Assembly: GCA_016715065.1 (NCBI GenBank)
Contig: JADKBN010000018.1
Location: forward strand, 62,001 to 126,000
Reading direction: 5' to 3'
Origin: Fibrobacterota bacterium
GTDB taxonomy: Bacteria; Fibrobacterota; Fibrobacteria; UBA5070
DNA length: 64,000 bases
Positions 25,645 through 35,637 of this stretch are shown piece by piece (positions within the stretch are counted from its first letter, which is position 1; the number at the start of each line of letters is the position of its first letter). A model generated the notes under the pieces. That model was given only the letters and a program-made list of their open reading frames with translations, had not been told where the DNA came from and made no database searches. A program made the position numbers and the translations under genes.

Positions 25645-28600
25645 GGGGTGACTCCTTTCACGATTGTACCATCCAGTCGCTCTACCGTGATGCGGTTGGT
25701 GGGCAGGAAGGTGTTGCCAACTCCTTGCAGGCTCCAACTGCTGGACCTGTCCCAGGGCTGCCACTGGGGCAGATGCAGTCCAATCACGGCTCCGGCATCG
25801 TCCGGCCACACCTTGCCTGGCACCACTCGCACCTGCGGGCAAGCGTAGGTGGCCTTGAATCCGCTGGCTACAGGGTCTACGCGAACTTGGCAGCCCGGAG
25901 CGTACCAGGCTTGATCCAGCAGCACATGGGTTCCGGTAGGAGCATTCACCCACAGACCCAATTGGAATCCCACCACGGTGTCTGTCCCGCCATTGGCGAT
26001 TTTGACCCGGGGACGGGCGTAAACCAATTCAGTGGGCTGTTCGTCTCGCACCCAAACTTGCAGCTTGGCCAAGTCCCCTCGCGGTGCGGGGGGCGTGATG
26101 GGTTGGCCACCCGTGAACACGGGCAATTGCCCCCAGATCTTACGGCCCTGGCCATCCAGCACCACCACGGTGGGCAAGGTGTCGAGGGAGGTGGTCGCCT
26201 GCGACGGATTCTGGTGTTTGTCCCAAGTAGACCAATCGGCCGGATGGATCCCCAGCCGGACCTCCACGGTGCTCTGGGCAGGAAACAGGATGTACTGGTC
26301 AAATTTTGCCTGCACCTCCCACAAGCCGCCACCCAAGGCGCGGGTGGTGATCTTGGCTTCCGGGGCGTAGTGGATGTCGGCTTGCAACACTTGATTGGGT
26401 CCCAGTTTCAGGTACCAGATGGCCTGGAAGTTCTGCAGCGGTACACGGGAGGTGTTGGTGATCTGGAACACGGGTTGGCTCCCGTTGGGCTGGGATACGC
26501 CATCGTCGCGCCCGGTCACCCGCACGGTGGCACGGGCATCCACGGAACGCCCCTGGGGAGTTGCGCCAGAAAGGATGTGGTTTCCGTGGCGCACCACAAT
26601 CCGTTTGGTGAGCGCCGGAATCCCGATGTTGGCATCGCGCGACCAGTCCCCGGTGTTCCAGCGAGGAGACCAATCCTGGTTGCGGATCTTGAAGCCGATC
26701 CCTTCGCGGTCAGGGAAAAATTGCCCCGGAGCCAAACGGAACTGCGGGGCACTGACCACGATCCGGTACTGGTCGTCGTGGAGGTTTTCCACCACAAAGG
26801 TGGCTCCGGCAGGCAACCGTTCGGCTTCCACCACGGGCTTGCGGGCGGGATCGGCGGTAAACCAATATTCCAACCGTATTCCCTGAAGCGTGCGGGAATC
26901 GGTGTTTTCCAGGAGCATGTAGGGCCGCGAAACATTGGGCTGACGGCTCGCTTCCAGCACAAAGGTACGCAGCTTCCAAGGGAGATTCAGGTCCAAGTTT
27001 GGGTCCGGGAGAGCGTCGAGCATCCCCAAAAGCAACGGAGGAGTGGCATCGGCATTGCGGCCGGCCTGGCTGGAAAGCACACCGAGCCGCACCGCGTAAG
27101 AGAGTCTGGTCATCACTCGCCCTTTCGCAGAATCTCCTTTTTGGGTATATGCGGTGGCAGTCCAGACCGACCCTTGTTTCACCAGCTTCAGTTGCACAGG
27201 TGTGTTAGCATGGAACAACGGGACAAACGTGGCAGGCCGGGTGGCATCGCCCGCCGTCCACAAAAACGACCCCTGACGGCGGTCGTAAAAAGCCGCCACG
27301 CGCAACGCTCCACTGGAATCACGCACCGACAGACCATGGACCAGAGAATCGAACGACAAATTTTGCACCCGGAAATCGCCTGATGCGAGCACTTCTTGGG
27401 CTCCCGCGTCAGGGTCCGTGGTGATTCCCTGGAGTGGCACCAAGATTGGCACGATCACCGGTACTGTGCGAGCGGCTACACGATGAGTTCCTTCTGCCAA
27501 GGCGCCCTTGCCATACAATGCCTCGTAGATGTCACGCCCCATCTTGGGAGCGCCCACGCGAGCCAAATCAAAGGTCAGGTTGCTACCGCGCACATCGACA
27601 TCGGCATTGAACGAAAACTGTCCGTGTGCGACTTCGGTGGCGTGACCCATGGCGAGATTTTTCTGGATCTCGTATTCGCGAGGGACTTCGAAACGCCCAA
27701 CAAGAGCGGGAAGGGTTGGATTGAATCCAGAGCCAAGATCAATCATGGTCTGGCTGCCAGTATCCACCACCAGATCACTGCGGGTGGTCCAATGGCCGTG
27801 GAAGTCCCGGAAGAATTCGTACATGCGCCCTTCGGGCGCCAGGTTGTCGGCGGCCACCCCTTGGAGCATCCAGCTCACCATCATGCATTCGTCACCCAGG
27901 AAATCACTCTCGTGGTCTTCACAGTAGGTCCGCTGCATCTGGTGAAGTTCACTTGCGATGTCGCCCCGCAGCAAAGGCATGCCGGGGGTGTACAAGGGCA
28001 GAATGTTGGCAGGGCGATTGGATCCAGGAAGAAGTGGGTATGAGCTTTTCAGCAAATTCTTTACCCACGACGACTGCGGACCCAGGTGCTGCTCGTACTG
28101 GTCCATTTCTGTGATCACCTCGCGCGGTGTTTTCAGGAATCCATCGGGGATCCTGTTGGTCAGGGTGAATGTCCCCCAGGGTAGTGGCGAGTCTGTATGG
28201 ATGTTGATGTTGTACGGCCCCAATGCTTTTCCCGAAACGCTCCAAGTCACGTCCGTCATGACAATTCCTGCAGCTGTTGCCAGCGCAGCGGTAAAGATCA
28301 CGGGATTGCCTGTTGACGCCCCGGCCGCCAAGGTACCTGCCGCTGATGCAGCCTTGAGTTTGGTCATATCCAACGGCGCTTCGGGCTTTAACTCTGCTTT
28401 GGTGACGGTCCATTCTTTCAGACGCCGGATGATGTCCGCTTCCGGACCGGTCACGGTGCTATCTGCCGCCATGGTGGATCCCAGGTGCGGAGAATTGAGG
28501 GTGACCGCCTTGCGCAGGTGGGCTGCCGGATGCGCCCAGCCTTGGGGAGTGGAATCGCCGTTGGGCAACAATGCGTCGCGAGAATGAGCCAACAGGTCGC

Positions 28601-30132
28601 GCAGCATCAAGCCGCCCTGGCTGTGGACCACCAAGTCAATTTTTGCGTTGGTGTCGGTTTGCCAGGCACCTGCACCGAATTTCCAGTCCAGGATTTTCAT
28701 CATCTGCTCATACAACTGAAAGGACAGGCCACCCCCGGAATAGCTATCAAACGTGTAATCGTTCCCCCCGGACTTGTAGATGAACCCGGGATAATCGGCA
28801 GGTCTCCATGGTCCGGGAGGGCTCCCCTTCGTTTTCTTCCGTGCGTCCCAAGCCGTAAAACAGAACATCCCGTTTTGATTGATGCCGGAATCCGGCTTAC
28901 GCCAGTCGTAGCGACGATCCAGGTGTTCCATGCGAGCGATGATGTCCGGGGCGGCACCGTATGAATAGTCCTGCAACAATGATTTTTTTAAAAACCATTT
29001 TCCCTATGCTCAGGGTATCCCGGAAGACCCGCCCCTTGGTCATTTCTTGGTAGGATACGTCCCGACGGACAATTTTCCACCATGCGCCAGCGTACTGAAC
29101 AGAAATAGGAGCGATGGTATCCGGGAGAGTCAGCGCAGAATCCAGCAGGGAGTCCATGTTCGTGACCGTACGACCGATTCCCGGGGTGGTGCGACTGCCG
29201 TCGAACAAGCCCCAGACCAACGCGAACTTCCGTGGCAGCGGATCATCTTTGACCTTCATGAAGGGGCGAATCGTCGGCCACTTCTCTGGAGTGGTCATGG
29301 AAATCCCACCCAATCCCGGGATAGCGTAATCGACCGAGTCCAAGTCCTTGGACATGGTCGTGGTATCGTGGCACACCACGGTCACACCCGTCACAAATAA
29401 CGTTGGCCACCAACTTGTATCCCTCATCCCCATTTCGTTGCGCCCGATTTTATCGCGGATCATGACTTTCGGGGTGTTGACCCTCTGGACCTGTGGGTTG
29501 TAGCAATCGCGCCGTGCGTAGGTGGTGCCAAAACTTTCCGCGTCCTCACCCTTTCCATGGACAAACAAAAGCGGCACGGAAAGCACCCGACGATCATTTG
29601 GGTCGGGAGGGGGAAGGGGAAGAAATCCGCCTTTGCTTCCGATGAAGGCATTCAGAGCGGCCATGATCTGGTCGCGCTCGTAGGGAAACTGATTCATCGT
29701 TGGCATGGAAGCCATGCTGAACGAACCCGTTTCCAGGAGTGTCTTTTGGTTCCATGTAGGGTAGTTGGTTGGGAGTTTTGGCACGTCACTCCATCCGCCG
29801 CCACTGAGGCGTGCGCCATCGACGTCTCTGGAGTATGCCGCGCTGTAGGTGATCCCAGAAGTGGACCTGATCGAAAGGGAAACAACAATTTCCCAATGCG
29901 GATGGAAGTACCAGCCTTTAAAGGATTCATTGCCCCAGGAATAGGTGGTGACGTTTTCCACGGATACGGAATCCCAGATCACAGGGTCGTTCACCAGCCG
30001 GTAGTTTTCTGGAACCGTCTTGATATTGAAGGCCGAGATGGTTTGAGCACGGGCTTGGTTTCCAATGCCAACGAAGCCGAGACTCATCAGGGCCAGAGCG
30101 GGGAGTCGGGAGAGTAACCGAGCTGTTGCCAT
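25641..30132 (-). CDS. Secreted alpha/beta hydrolase with three CBM3-like modules (one frameshift)
   Basis: Reconstructed as one gene of about 1496 residues. The ATG at 30132 follows an AGGA and opens a signal peptide (cleavage near QARAQ-TIS). The reading frame shifts once at a run of seven bases (28983-28989; A7 on the coding strand); with six it reads on as KMVFKKSLLQDYSYG. The hydrolase part has LLFVHGKGEDAESF before the break and DLVVHSQGGLML (nucleophile Ser near residue 500) plus VTLNSPHLGS after it, like PGAP1- or LCAT-type lipases. Three C-terminal modules (about 1060-1190, 1215-1310 and 1355-1467) share blocks such as FQITNTSRVPLQNFQ and IHPADWSTWDK, resembling family 3 cellulose-binding modules. 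I infer an extracellular esterase or lipase held on a polysaccharide or surface ligand. The lipoprotein gene overlaps its stop codon. Confidence 0.8.
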
Positions 30133-30306
30133 GGTTTCCTCAGTTGCGGGAGGGAGAGGGGGGAATTGGACTACTGCCAAGAAGATAGATCTCCGCTGGC
30201 CAGGCTGACGGAGAATCTGAAATCGCCAAATCTCCTGGAGCGAAAATGACACGCATTGTGGCGTCGGGTATCCGACAGCACATGACCTCAGAGCTTGTGA
30301 AAAAAT

Positions 30307-30361
30307 CCTCCGCCCGCCCTTCGAGACGCCCATTTCATGGGCTCCTCAGGACGAGCGGAGG
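30307..30361. repeat. REP-like hairpin repeat, copy 3
   Basis: Same element as copy 1, same orientation, 29 bases past the ATPase stop codon. Outer arms are CCTCCGC/GCGGAGG and the inner stem is GCCCAT/ATGGGC. Confidence 0.75.
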
Positions 30362-30389
30362 ATTGCACTACCTATTTTTTCTCAGGCTC

Positions 30390-31765
30390 TCACGCCGAAA
30401 CCCGGCGGACCAGATCCGGAAGTCGATATGCCAGACAAAGCGGCAGCGACAGCAGACGGAATTTGGCCGTGCGGTGGCCATTGGGCGTTTCGCATTCGGT
30501 CTGGATGTTCTGGACGGAAGGGGGATTCAGATCGAAGCGGACCGCGAGATCTCCGCCTCGGATCGCAATGAACTGGTGCAACGATCGCATCGCGCCGGCC
30601 GCACCCGATTTGACCTCCACCGGCACCACCTTGTCGTCGATGGCCACCAGGAAATCCACCTCCGCATTGCCCGACCGGCCTTCCCGGAGCCAGTAGTGGA
30701 GTTCCGGCCGTCGACCAGGATGGAGATGCCGCAGATGCTGTCCCACGAACTGCTCGGCCAACGGCCCTTCGTTGACGAACCTTCCCTGACGGAATACGTC
30801 AAGCGGCATGGCGTGCCCTCCCAAGGCACCCTGGGCAAGACCGACATCCAGGTGGAGGAGCTTGAAGACGGAGTCGTCCACGGTCGCCGAAAGCGGGAGC
30901 CCCGTTCCATCGCTGTGGTGCACCCCGGCCAGAACTCCCGCACGATCGAGCTGATCGAACGCCTTGCGCAAATCGACGGACTTCCATCCCTCGTGGACGC
31001 GACTCCAACGCAATTTCTGTCCAATATTCGCGGGGGCGAAATCGAACAGGCGACGGATCTTCTCGATCGAACCCCTGGCGGCGTACTTCCCGAAATCCTC
31101 GCGATAGGTATCCAGGATGGAACGGTGGATTTCGGCCACCGCCTGGAAGTCGCCGCGCTCGGCGAAGGCTGCGGTCGCTTCTGGCATTCCCCGACCGCCA
31201 GGAAATCGCGGCATCTCTGGAGGGTACGCTGGTGCAGCGTTTCCGACCAGATATCTCCCCAGGTCCAAGAATCCATGGCTTCCAGCGATAGATCACCTTC
31301 AGTGGCCCGGAAAAACTCACGGAAAGTGACCGGACCCAGATGGTGGAACACGATGCGCCCTACAGGCATCGGGGTTTGTAGCTCGGCGAGGGCAAACTCC
31401 AGCAACGACCCCGCGGCGATCACGGGGAGATCCGGTCGCTCTTCATGCAGGTACCGCAGGAGATTGAGGGCTTCTGGAACCGCCTGGATTTCATCGAGAA
31501 ACAGGATTCCCGGACCCACGCCAACGCGCTCTTTGCGGATCAACGATGTCTCTTGCAAAAAGCCCTGCACATTCAGCCGTACCGCCGTTTCGCGCAATTG
31601 GGGGTGCCGCTCCAGGTTCACTTCCCAAAGAGGCATCCCTCTGCCCTTGGCGAGACTGCGCACCAACGTGGATTTGCCGACCTGGCGGGCGCCCCGCAGG
31701 ATCAACGGCTTTCGAGGACTGGCCTCCAGCCACCGACATAGCTCATTTTCGGCATCCCTGATCAT
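30390..31765 (-). CDS. AAA ATPase with DUF4143 domain (one frameshift)
   Basis: A reconstructed protein of about 458 residues. N-terminal AAA domain: Walker A GARQVGKST (near 24-32), Walker B GILFLDEIQAVPEAL, then AAGSLLEFAL and RIVFHHLGPVTFREFF. The C-terminal DUF4143 part is in another frame: VHEGWKSVDLRKAF, HLDVGLAQGALGG and the nuclease-like block EVDFLVAIDDKVVPVEVKSG. The frames meet at GMPEATAAF: the coding strand has four Gs (31189-31192 on the plus strand) where five would restore LAVGGMPEAT. Proteins of this family are common, mobile, and proposed to act as toxin-antitoxin or regulatory ATPases; the role is unproven. It may be a fresh pseudogene or a read error. It sits beside a repeat at the edge of the accessory locus. 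Confidence 0.8.
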
Positions 31766-31822
31766 CCTTGCACCAAAGAATAGCTGCAGCTACCCCATTT
31801 TTGGGGGGTGTTTTGGGCGGAA

Positions 31823-32695
31823 TCAGGTGTTTTTAGGGGGCATTTTCGAGGGAATCCGCTCCAGGATCCGATCGCCGTAGATCTCCGCCATCCCCAAATG
31901 CGGTGCATGGACATAGCCGATGTGGCAGTGGCAGGTGGCCTGGGCGCAGCGCTCGGCGCGCAGCATTTCCGCCAACTCCTGCTGGAAGATGTTGCCGCGA
32001 ACCGTCTTGTCGAAGTGGCATCGGAGTAGATCGCCGTTGCCCTCGATGGCCAACACTTCCGAACCTGTCCGGCAATCGCGCCCAAGAGTCTGGTAGTAGG
32101 GAAGGTTGTGGCGAAAGTACGGATCGATGGACTCCAGATGCGCGATCTCAGAATCCGCGTAATAGCCCTCCTGGCGCTTGAAGGCGTTGACCCACATGTA
32201 GGTGGAATCGGGCAAGGTGCGACGCAAGGAATCGATCGCCGGAAAATGCTCCTTCAGGCCCACCACGCCCACACTGTGGGGAATGCCCCGATCCGACAAT
32301 TCCCGACATCGTTGGAGGAACACGGATTCCTTGGCCTGGCCGGGATGGAAGGTGGCCCAGAAGGCTGCCTTGGCCGGATCCAATCCCGCCGTCCAAGCGG
32401 TATACCAGGAAAGATTGGTCTGCGCGGCCACTTTCCGGACATGACCCATCCGGGAAAGCCGGACCATCGCCGACTGGTACCACGGATGGATCAAAGCCTC
32501 GCCGTAGGGGGTGAACAGGATCTCGAAGGTCCAGCCAATTGCGCCGTGGCGCTCCACCCAGTCCACGAACCGCTCCAGATCCGACTTGTCGAGCTCGCGC
32601 TCGGCGGCGTCGTTGCGGGTCTTGGCGAACGGGCAGTACGGACAGGCGAGGTTGCAGTCCGTGACATGGCCCCGGTAGAGGATCTTCAGGTTCAT
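31823..32695 (-). CDS. STM4011-family radical SAM protein
   Basis: A 290-residue radical SAM enzyme with the cluster motif CNLACPYCPF (C-x3-C-x2-C) near residue 15, which binds a 4Fe-4S cluster and S-adenosylmethionine. Further cysteines occur in GRDCRTG, LRCHFDK and the terminal CAQATCHCHIGY, a pattern that suggests a second iron-sulfur site. The gene content places it in the STM4011 family, always found with STM4012-4015 relatives; the substrate is unknown. I chose the ATG at 32695 because it overlaps the STM4012 stop (ATGA) and similarity starts there. It is the last gene of the cluster; a G/C-rich hairpin-like stretch follows the stop but is not a clear terminator. Confidence 0.88.
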   Translation of the reverse strand: MNLKILYRGHVTDCNLACPYCPFAKTRNDAAERELDKSDLERFVDWVERHGAIGWTFEILFTPYGEALIHPWYQSAMVRLSRMGHVRKVAAQTNLSWYTAWTAGLDPAKAAFWATFHPGQAKESVFLQRCRELSDRGIPHSVGVVGLKEHFPAIDSLRRTLPDSTYMWVNAFKRQEGYYADSEIAHLESIDPYFRHNLPYYQTLGRDCRTGSEVLAIEGNGDLLRCHFDKTVRGNIFQQELAEMLRAERCAQATCHCHIGYVHAPHLGMAEIYGDRILERIPSKMPPKNT

Positions 32696-34023
32696 CTGAG
32701 TTCGTACTCGTTCATGCGCGCGGCCACCTGGGCCCCAATCAACCACGCTCCGATCCCGTCCGACAAAGCCAAACCCCTAGGCGTGAGTCGAAACCGACCC
32801 TCGAAGACCTGCGCCATCCCCAGACGCTCCAGCTCCGTCAGATCCGGATAGTCCGATCGCGCCTGGCTTCCGAACACTTGCGCATAACGCACGAGATCCA
32901 GCCCCCGGGCTTTCAGGATCGATTTGATCACGAAACGCCGTTTTCTGTCATCCATGGAAAGATGGATCCCGTGGTCGGCTTGCGCGAAGGCCTCCGGACT
33001 CCGAGCGAGGTAGGCGTCCAACACCGACTCCACCGCCGTGCGGTCCACCGCCCACTCCGTGGAATAGTGGACGTCGCGGGTGTAGGAGCGCGCCCCCACC
33101 CCCAGACCCACCATGCCGTCTTCCTGGCAGGAGTACTCCACGGATTCCGTACGGATCGCGTCCTTTCGGCGGAACAGCCGCAGCGAATCCTGCTCGTAAC
33201 CATGATCCGCCAGGAATTGTCTACCCACTTCCAGCAGGGAGTCCATTCGTTCCCCCTCCAGATCGGGGCCGCTCCCACGACGATGCAAGGCGGTGAGAGG
33301 CCGCACGTAGAGCGGATACAGGAAGATCTCTTCCGGAGAAAAGCTGACGGCCTTTTCCAGGCTGGCACGGAAGGACTCCGGGGTCTGACCGGCGGTCCCG
33401 TAGATCAGATCCAGATTGAACACCGGGAAATCCGCATGGGCCACGGTCTCCAACAGCGCATCCAACGCGGAATCCGGCCGCGGGCGCCCCAACACGCGGG
33501 CCTCGGCGGGATCGAAGGTCTGGACGCCCAGACTCAGGCGCTCCAGGCCCACCGAGGACAGATATTGGATCTGCTCCAGCGCGAGCGTGTCCGGGGAGGC
33601 TTCGAACGATCCCCGGTGCGACGGCTCGACCCCGAAAACAGAGGATTGGATGGAAAAGAGCCGCTCCAGCCGAGGGACATCCAGCAGGCTCGGCGTCCCG
33701 CCCCCGATGGCATATCCGGAATACTTCGCAGACCCGGTCGCCGCACCCACCGCGCGTGCTTGCACTTCCAATTGGTCCAGGTAGCGATCCACCAATTCCT
33801 GTCCGGGACGCGACAGCGAGAACAGGTTGCAAAACGAGCACTTGCTGGCGCAGAAGGGAATGTGGGTGTAGAGGTACAGGGAGTCCTTGGGCTCCTCCGC
33901 CCATAAGGATCGCAGCGAAACAACCTCCGCGAACCGGCGATACGCCGTCTTGTGGGGATACGAATACAGGTAGCTCCAGCGCGAGCGATCCCCAGACAGA
34001 AATTGCTCCAATTCCGAACTCAT
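32692..34023 (-). CDS. STM4012-family radical SAM protein (HemN/HemW-like)
   Basis: A 443-residue member of the coproporphyrinogen-oxidase-like radical SAM group. THIPFCASKCSFCNLFS near residue 55 holds the C-x3-C-x2-C cluster motif; GGGTPSLLD, RLSLGVQTFD and FNLDLIYGTAGQTPESF are the next family blocks, and the C-terminal region has the usual winged-helix-like end (LERLGMAQVFEGRFRLT). Real HemN and HemW share these motifs, so an annotation as HemW is possible, but the gene order identifies the STM4012 branch. Both of its ends overlap neighbours by four bases (ATGA), so it is made with STM4013 and STM4011. Confidence 0.9.
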   Translation of the reverse strand: MSSELEQFLSGDRSRWSYLYSYPHKTAYRRFAEVVSLRSLWAEEPKDSLYLYTHIPFCASKCSFCNLFSLSRPGQELVDRYLDQLEVQARAVGAATGSAKYSGYAIGGGTPSLLDVPRLERLFSIQSSVFGVEPSHRGSFEASPDTLALEQIQYLSSVGLERLSLGVQTFDPAEARVLGRPRPDSALDALLETVAHADFPVFNLDLIYGTAGQTPESFRASLEKAVSFSPEEIFLYPLYVRPLTALHRRGSGPDLEGERMDSLLEVGRQFLADHGYEQDSLRLFRRKDAIRTESVEYSCQEDGMVGLGVGARSYTRDVHYSTEWAVDRTAVESVLDAYLARSPEAFAQADHGIHLSMDDRKRRFVIKSILKARGLDLVRYAQVFGSQARSDYPDLTELERLGMAQVFEGRFRLTPRGLALSDGIGAWLIGAQVAARMNEYELR

Positions 34024-34820
34024 GCGTCCTCCGCGGGATGGATGAATTCAGCGTAAGGCACGTTCCAAACGCATTCGTGCGCCAGGCGATGCCCCGTGAA
34101 GCCTTCCTCGCCGTAGGCGGTGCCGTGATCGGACATGAACAGGCAAAGCGTTTTCCCGCGCGCCCGAAAGGCTTCCATCAAAGGGGGCAGACAGGAGTCC
34201 ACGTACCGCAAAGCCGCCGCATGGGAATCCACCGAATCTTCCGTGGCGCCGGGCAGATAGATCCGGTTGGGCTGATGCAATGCGGAGATGTTCAGGAACA
34301 GGAATACGCGTTGTTCAGGGTGCGCACGTAGCACCACCAAGGCCTGACTGACCTGGTGTTCGGTGGAACGCGGATCTGTCACACCCATGCGTTCTTCCCA
34401 ATGGCTTTCCTGGAACAGCCCGGGAAGCACCTGGGAGAGGGCGTTTTCCTTCTTGAAGAACCCCACCCCCCCGATGCACGCGGTGTGGTAGCCGCGCGCA
34501 GCCAGCCCGGATACGATGTCGGGAGTGTCCATGGCGCACGTCTTCCCGCCTGTGGTCTCGCTTCCGGAAAAGCGCAGCGCGAACAGGCGTTCGTGGCGGC
34601 CCGGTTTGGCGGGCGTGGGCAAGAAGCCCGCGAAGAAGGCGCAATGGGCCGCCCAGGTGAAGGAGCCTGGAGTATGGCGTTTTTCCCAAGCCCCCATCCA
34701 CCGTTTGAGGTTCGGTGTCCCGCCGTTGTCCATCTCGCGAACCGCCACGTCGTACCGCAGCGTGTCGAAAGTGATCATCAAAATGTCGTGGGTACCCACG
34801 ACAGTGTTCATGTCGATCAT
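34020..34820 (-). CDS. STM4013-family sulfatase/alkaline-phosphatase-fold hydrolase
   Basis: A 266-residue protein with the core of the sulfatase/phosphodiesterase superfamily: an N-terminal metal site ILMITFDTLRYDV (Asp residues near 18-23) and the C-terminal metal site FMSDHGTAYGEEGFTGHR. The nucleophile region PGSFTWAAHCAFFAGFLPTP has Ser/Thr and Cys candidates but no classical C-x-P-x-R sulfatase motif, so phosphatase- or phosphotransferase-like chemistry is as likely as sulfatase. No signal peptide is present, so it acts in the cytoplasm. It corresponds to the STM4013/SEN3800 family. A second ATG (34811) is possible. The stop codon overlaps the STM4012 start. A 133-base gap with a hairpin repeat lies upstream. 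Confidence 0.88.
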   Translation of the reverse strand: MIDMNTVVGTHDILMITFDTLRYDVAVREMDNGGTPNLKRWMGAWEKRHTPGSFTWAAHCAFFAGFLPTPAKPGRHERLFALRFSGSETTGGKTCAMDTPDIVSGLAARGYHTACIGGVGFFKKENALSQVLPGLFQESHWEERMGVTDPRSTEHQVSQALVVLRAHPEQRVFLFLNISALHQPNRIYLPGATEDSVDSHAAALRYVDSCLPPLMEAFRARGKTLCLFMSDHGTAYGEEGFTGHRLAHECVWNVPYAEFIHPAEDA

Positions 34821-34853
34821 TCGTGCATACCATCAGACATAGGAGCCATGTCT

Positions 34854-34921
34854 CCGTTCGTCCTGAGGAGCCAGATGGCTTGGTGAAGCCTATGCCGTCT
34901 GGCGTCTCGAAGGGCGTACGG
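34854..34921. repeat. REP-like hairpin repeat, copy 4 (inverted)
   Basis: Same element in reverse orientation, with a longer centre (an imperfect GCCAGATGGC...GCCGTCTGGC stem). It lies in the only non-coding gap of the STM4011-4015 cluster, between the HAD gene and STM4013, where it could set relative transcript levels. Confidence 0.75.
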
Positions 34922-34953
34922 AGGAAGGATATGGTTTCGGGGCTTGGGAAGAT

Positions 34954-35637
34954 TCACGCCAAAATCTCCTCGAGCTGAAGAATGTTTCGGATCTTCGCAT
35001 TTGGCAACGGCTGGAGATCGCGATGCGACGGCTCCACATGGACCGTGGCGATTCCCAGGGCGCGTGCGGGCCGGATGTCGCGGATCGGATCATCCCCCAC
35101 CATCACCGCCGTGCGCGGATCATCGCCGCCCAATGCGCCCCGGAAAATCTCCAGATCCGGCTTCTCCATCCCCTGCTCGCCGGAAATCCAGATTCCGTCA
35201 AACAGTCCGTCCAGACCCGTTTTCATCATTTTCCGACGCTGGATGTCGCCCGATCCGTTGGAGACCACCCGCAGCGACCATTTCCGGGAAAGCCGCTGCA
35301 GCATCTCCCGCACCGCTGGGGCAGGCTCCAAAAAGTCTGGCAATCGCGAAAGCTCCCGCCACAACGCTTGCGGCGAAGTCGCGATGTCGGGATGGCGCGA
35401 GGCGACGTGTCGACAGAATTCGTCGCGGTCGTTTCGCGCGTGATCGTCTCTTGCGGCGATGTCCTCCATGATCCGTACCCCTTGGGCACTGGCCGCGTCC
35501 ATGCCGCGTCGCGCCAGGAGATCCACCAGCCACCGCGCGAAGGCGACATCGCGCTCGACCAGCGTGTTGTCCAGATCCAACAAAAGGACATGTCGCACGC
35601 ACTCAGGCAAAGCGAACCTCCCGTGCCACCAATGCAT
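34954..35637 (-). CDS. HAD-superfamily hydrolase
   Basis: A 227-residue haloacid-dehalogenase-type phosphatase. The motifs are complete: motif I VLLLDLDNTLVE (near residue 20), motif II VVSNGS, motif III lysine in GMEKPDLEIF and motif IV VMVGDDPIRDI. The helical cap between motifs I and II is of the C1 type, as in phosphoglycolate phosphatase-like enzymes. The start is uncertain: ATG at 35637 overlaps STM4014 by 35 bases; a GTG at 35598 would begin just after it. It is embedded between the STM4014 and STM4013 relatives, so a small phosphorylated intermediate of that pathway is a plausible substrate. Confidence 0.85.
   Translation of the reverse strand: MHWWHGRFALPECVRHVLLLDLDNTLVERDVAFARWLVDLLARRGMDAASAQGVRIMEDIAARDDHARNDRDEFCRHVASRHPDIATSPQALWRELSRLPDFLEPAPAVREMLQRLSRKWSLRVVSNGSGDIQRRKMMKTGLDGLFDGIWISGEQGMEKPDLEIFRGALGGDDPRTAVMVGDDPIRDIRPARALGIATVHVEPSHRDLQPLPNAKIRNILQLEEILA

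Noticed and set aside
25725..27383. Open frame of 552 codons opposite the hydrolase
   Set aside because: No motifs; the minus strand carries the repeated modules shared with the relics.
30246..31880. Open frame of 544 codons opposite the AAA ATPase
   Set aside because: The minus strand has Walker A, Walker B and DUF4143 blocks; this one has none.
32692..34023. Naming this gene hemW
   Set aside because: Motifs are shared across the HemN/HemW-like group, but the neighbours STM4011, 4013, 4014 and 4015 identify the STM4012 branch.
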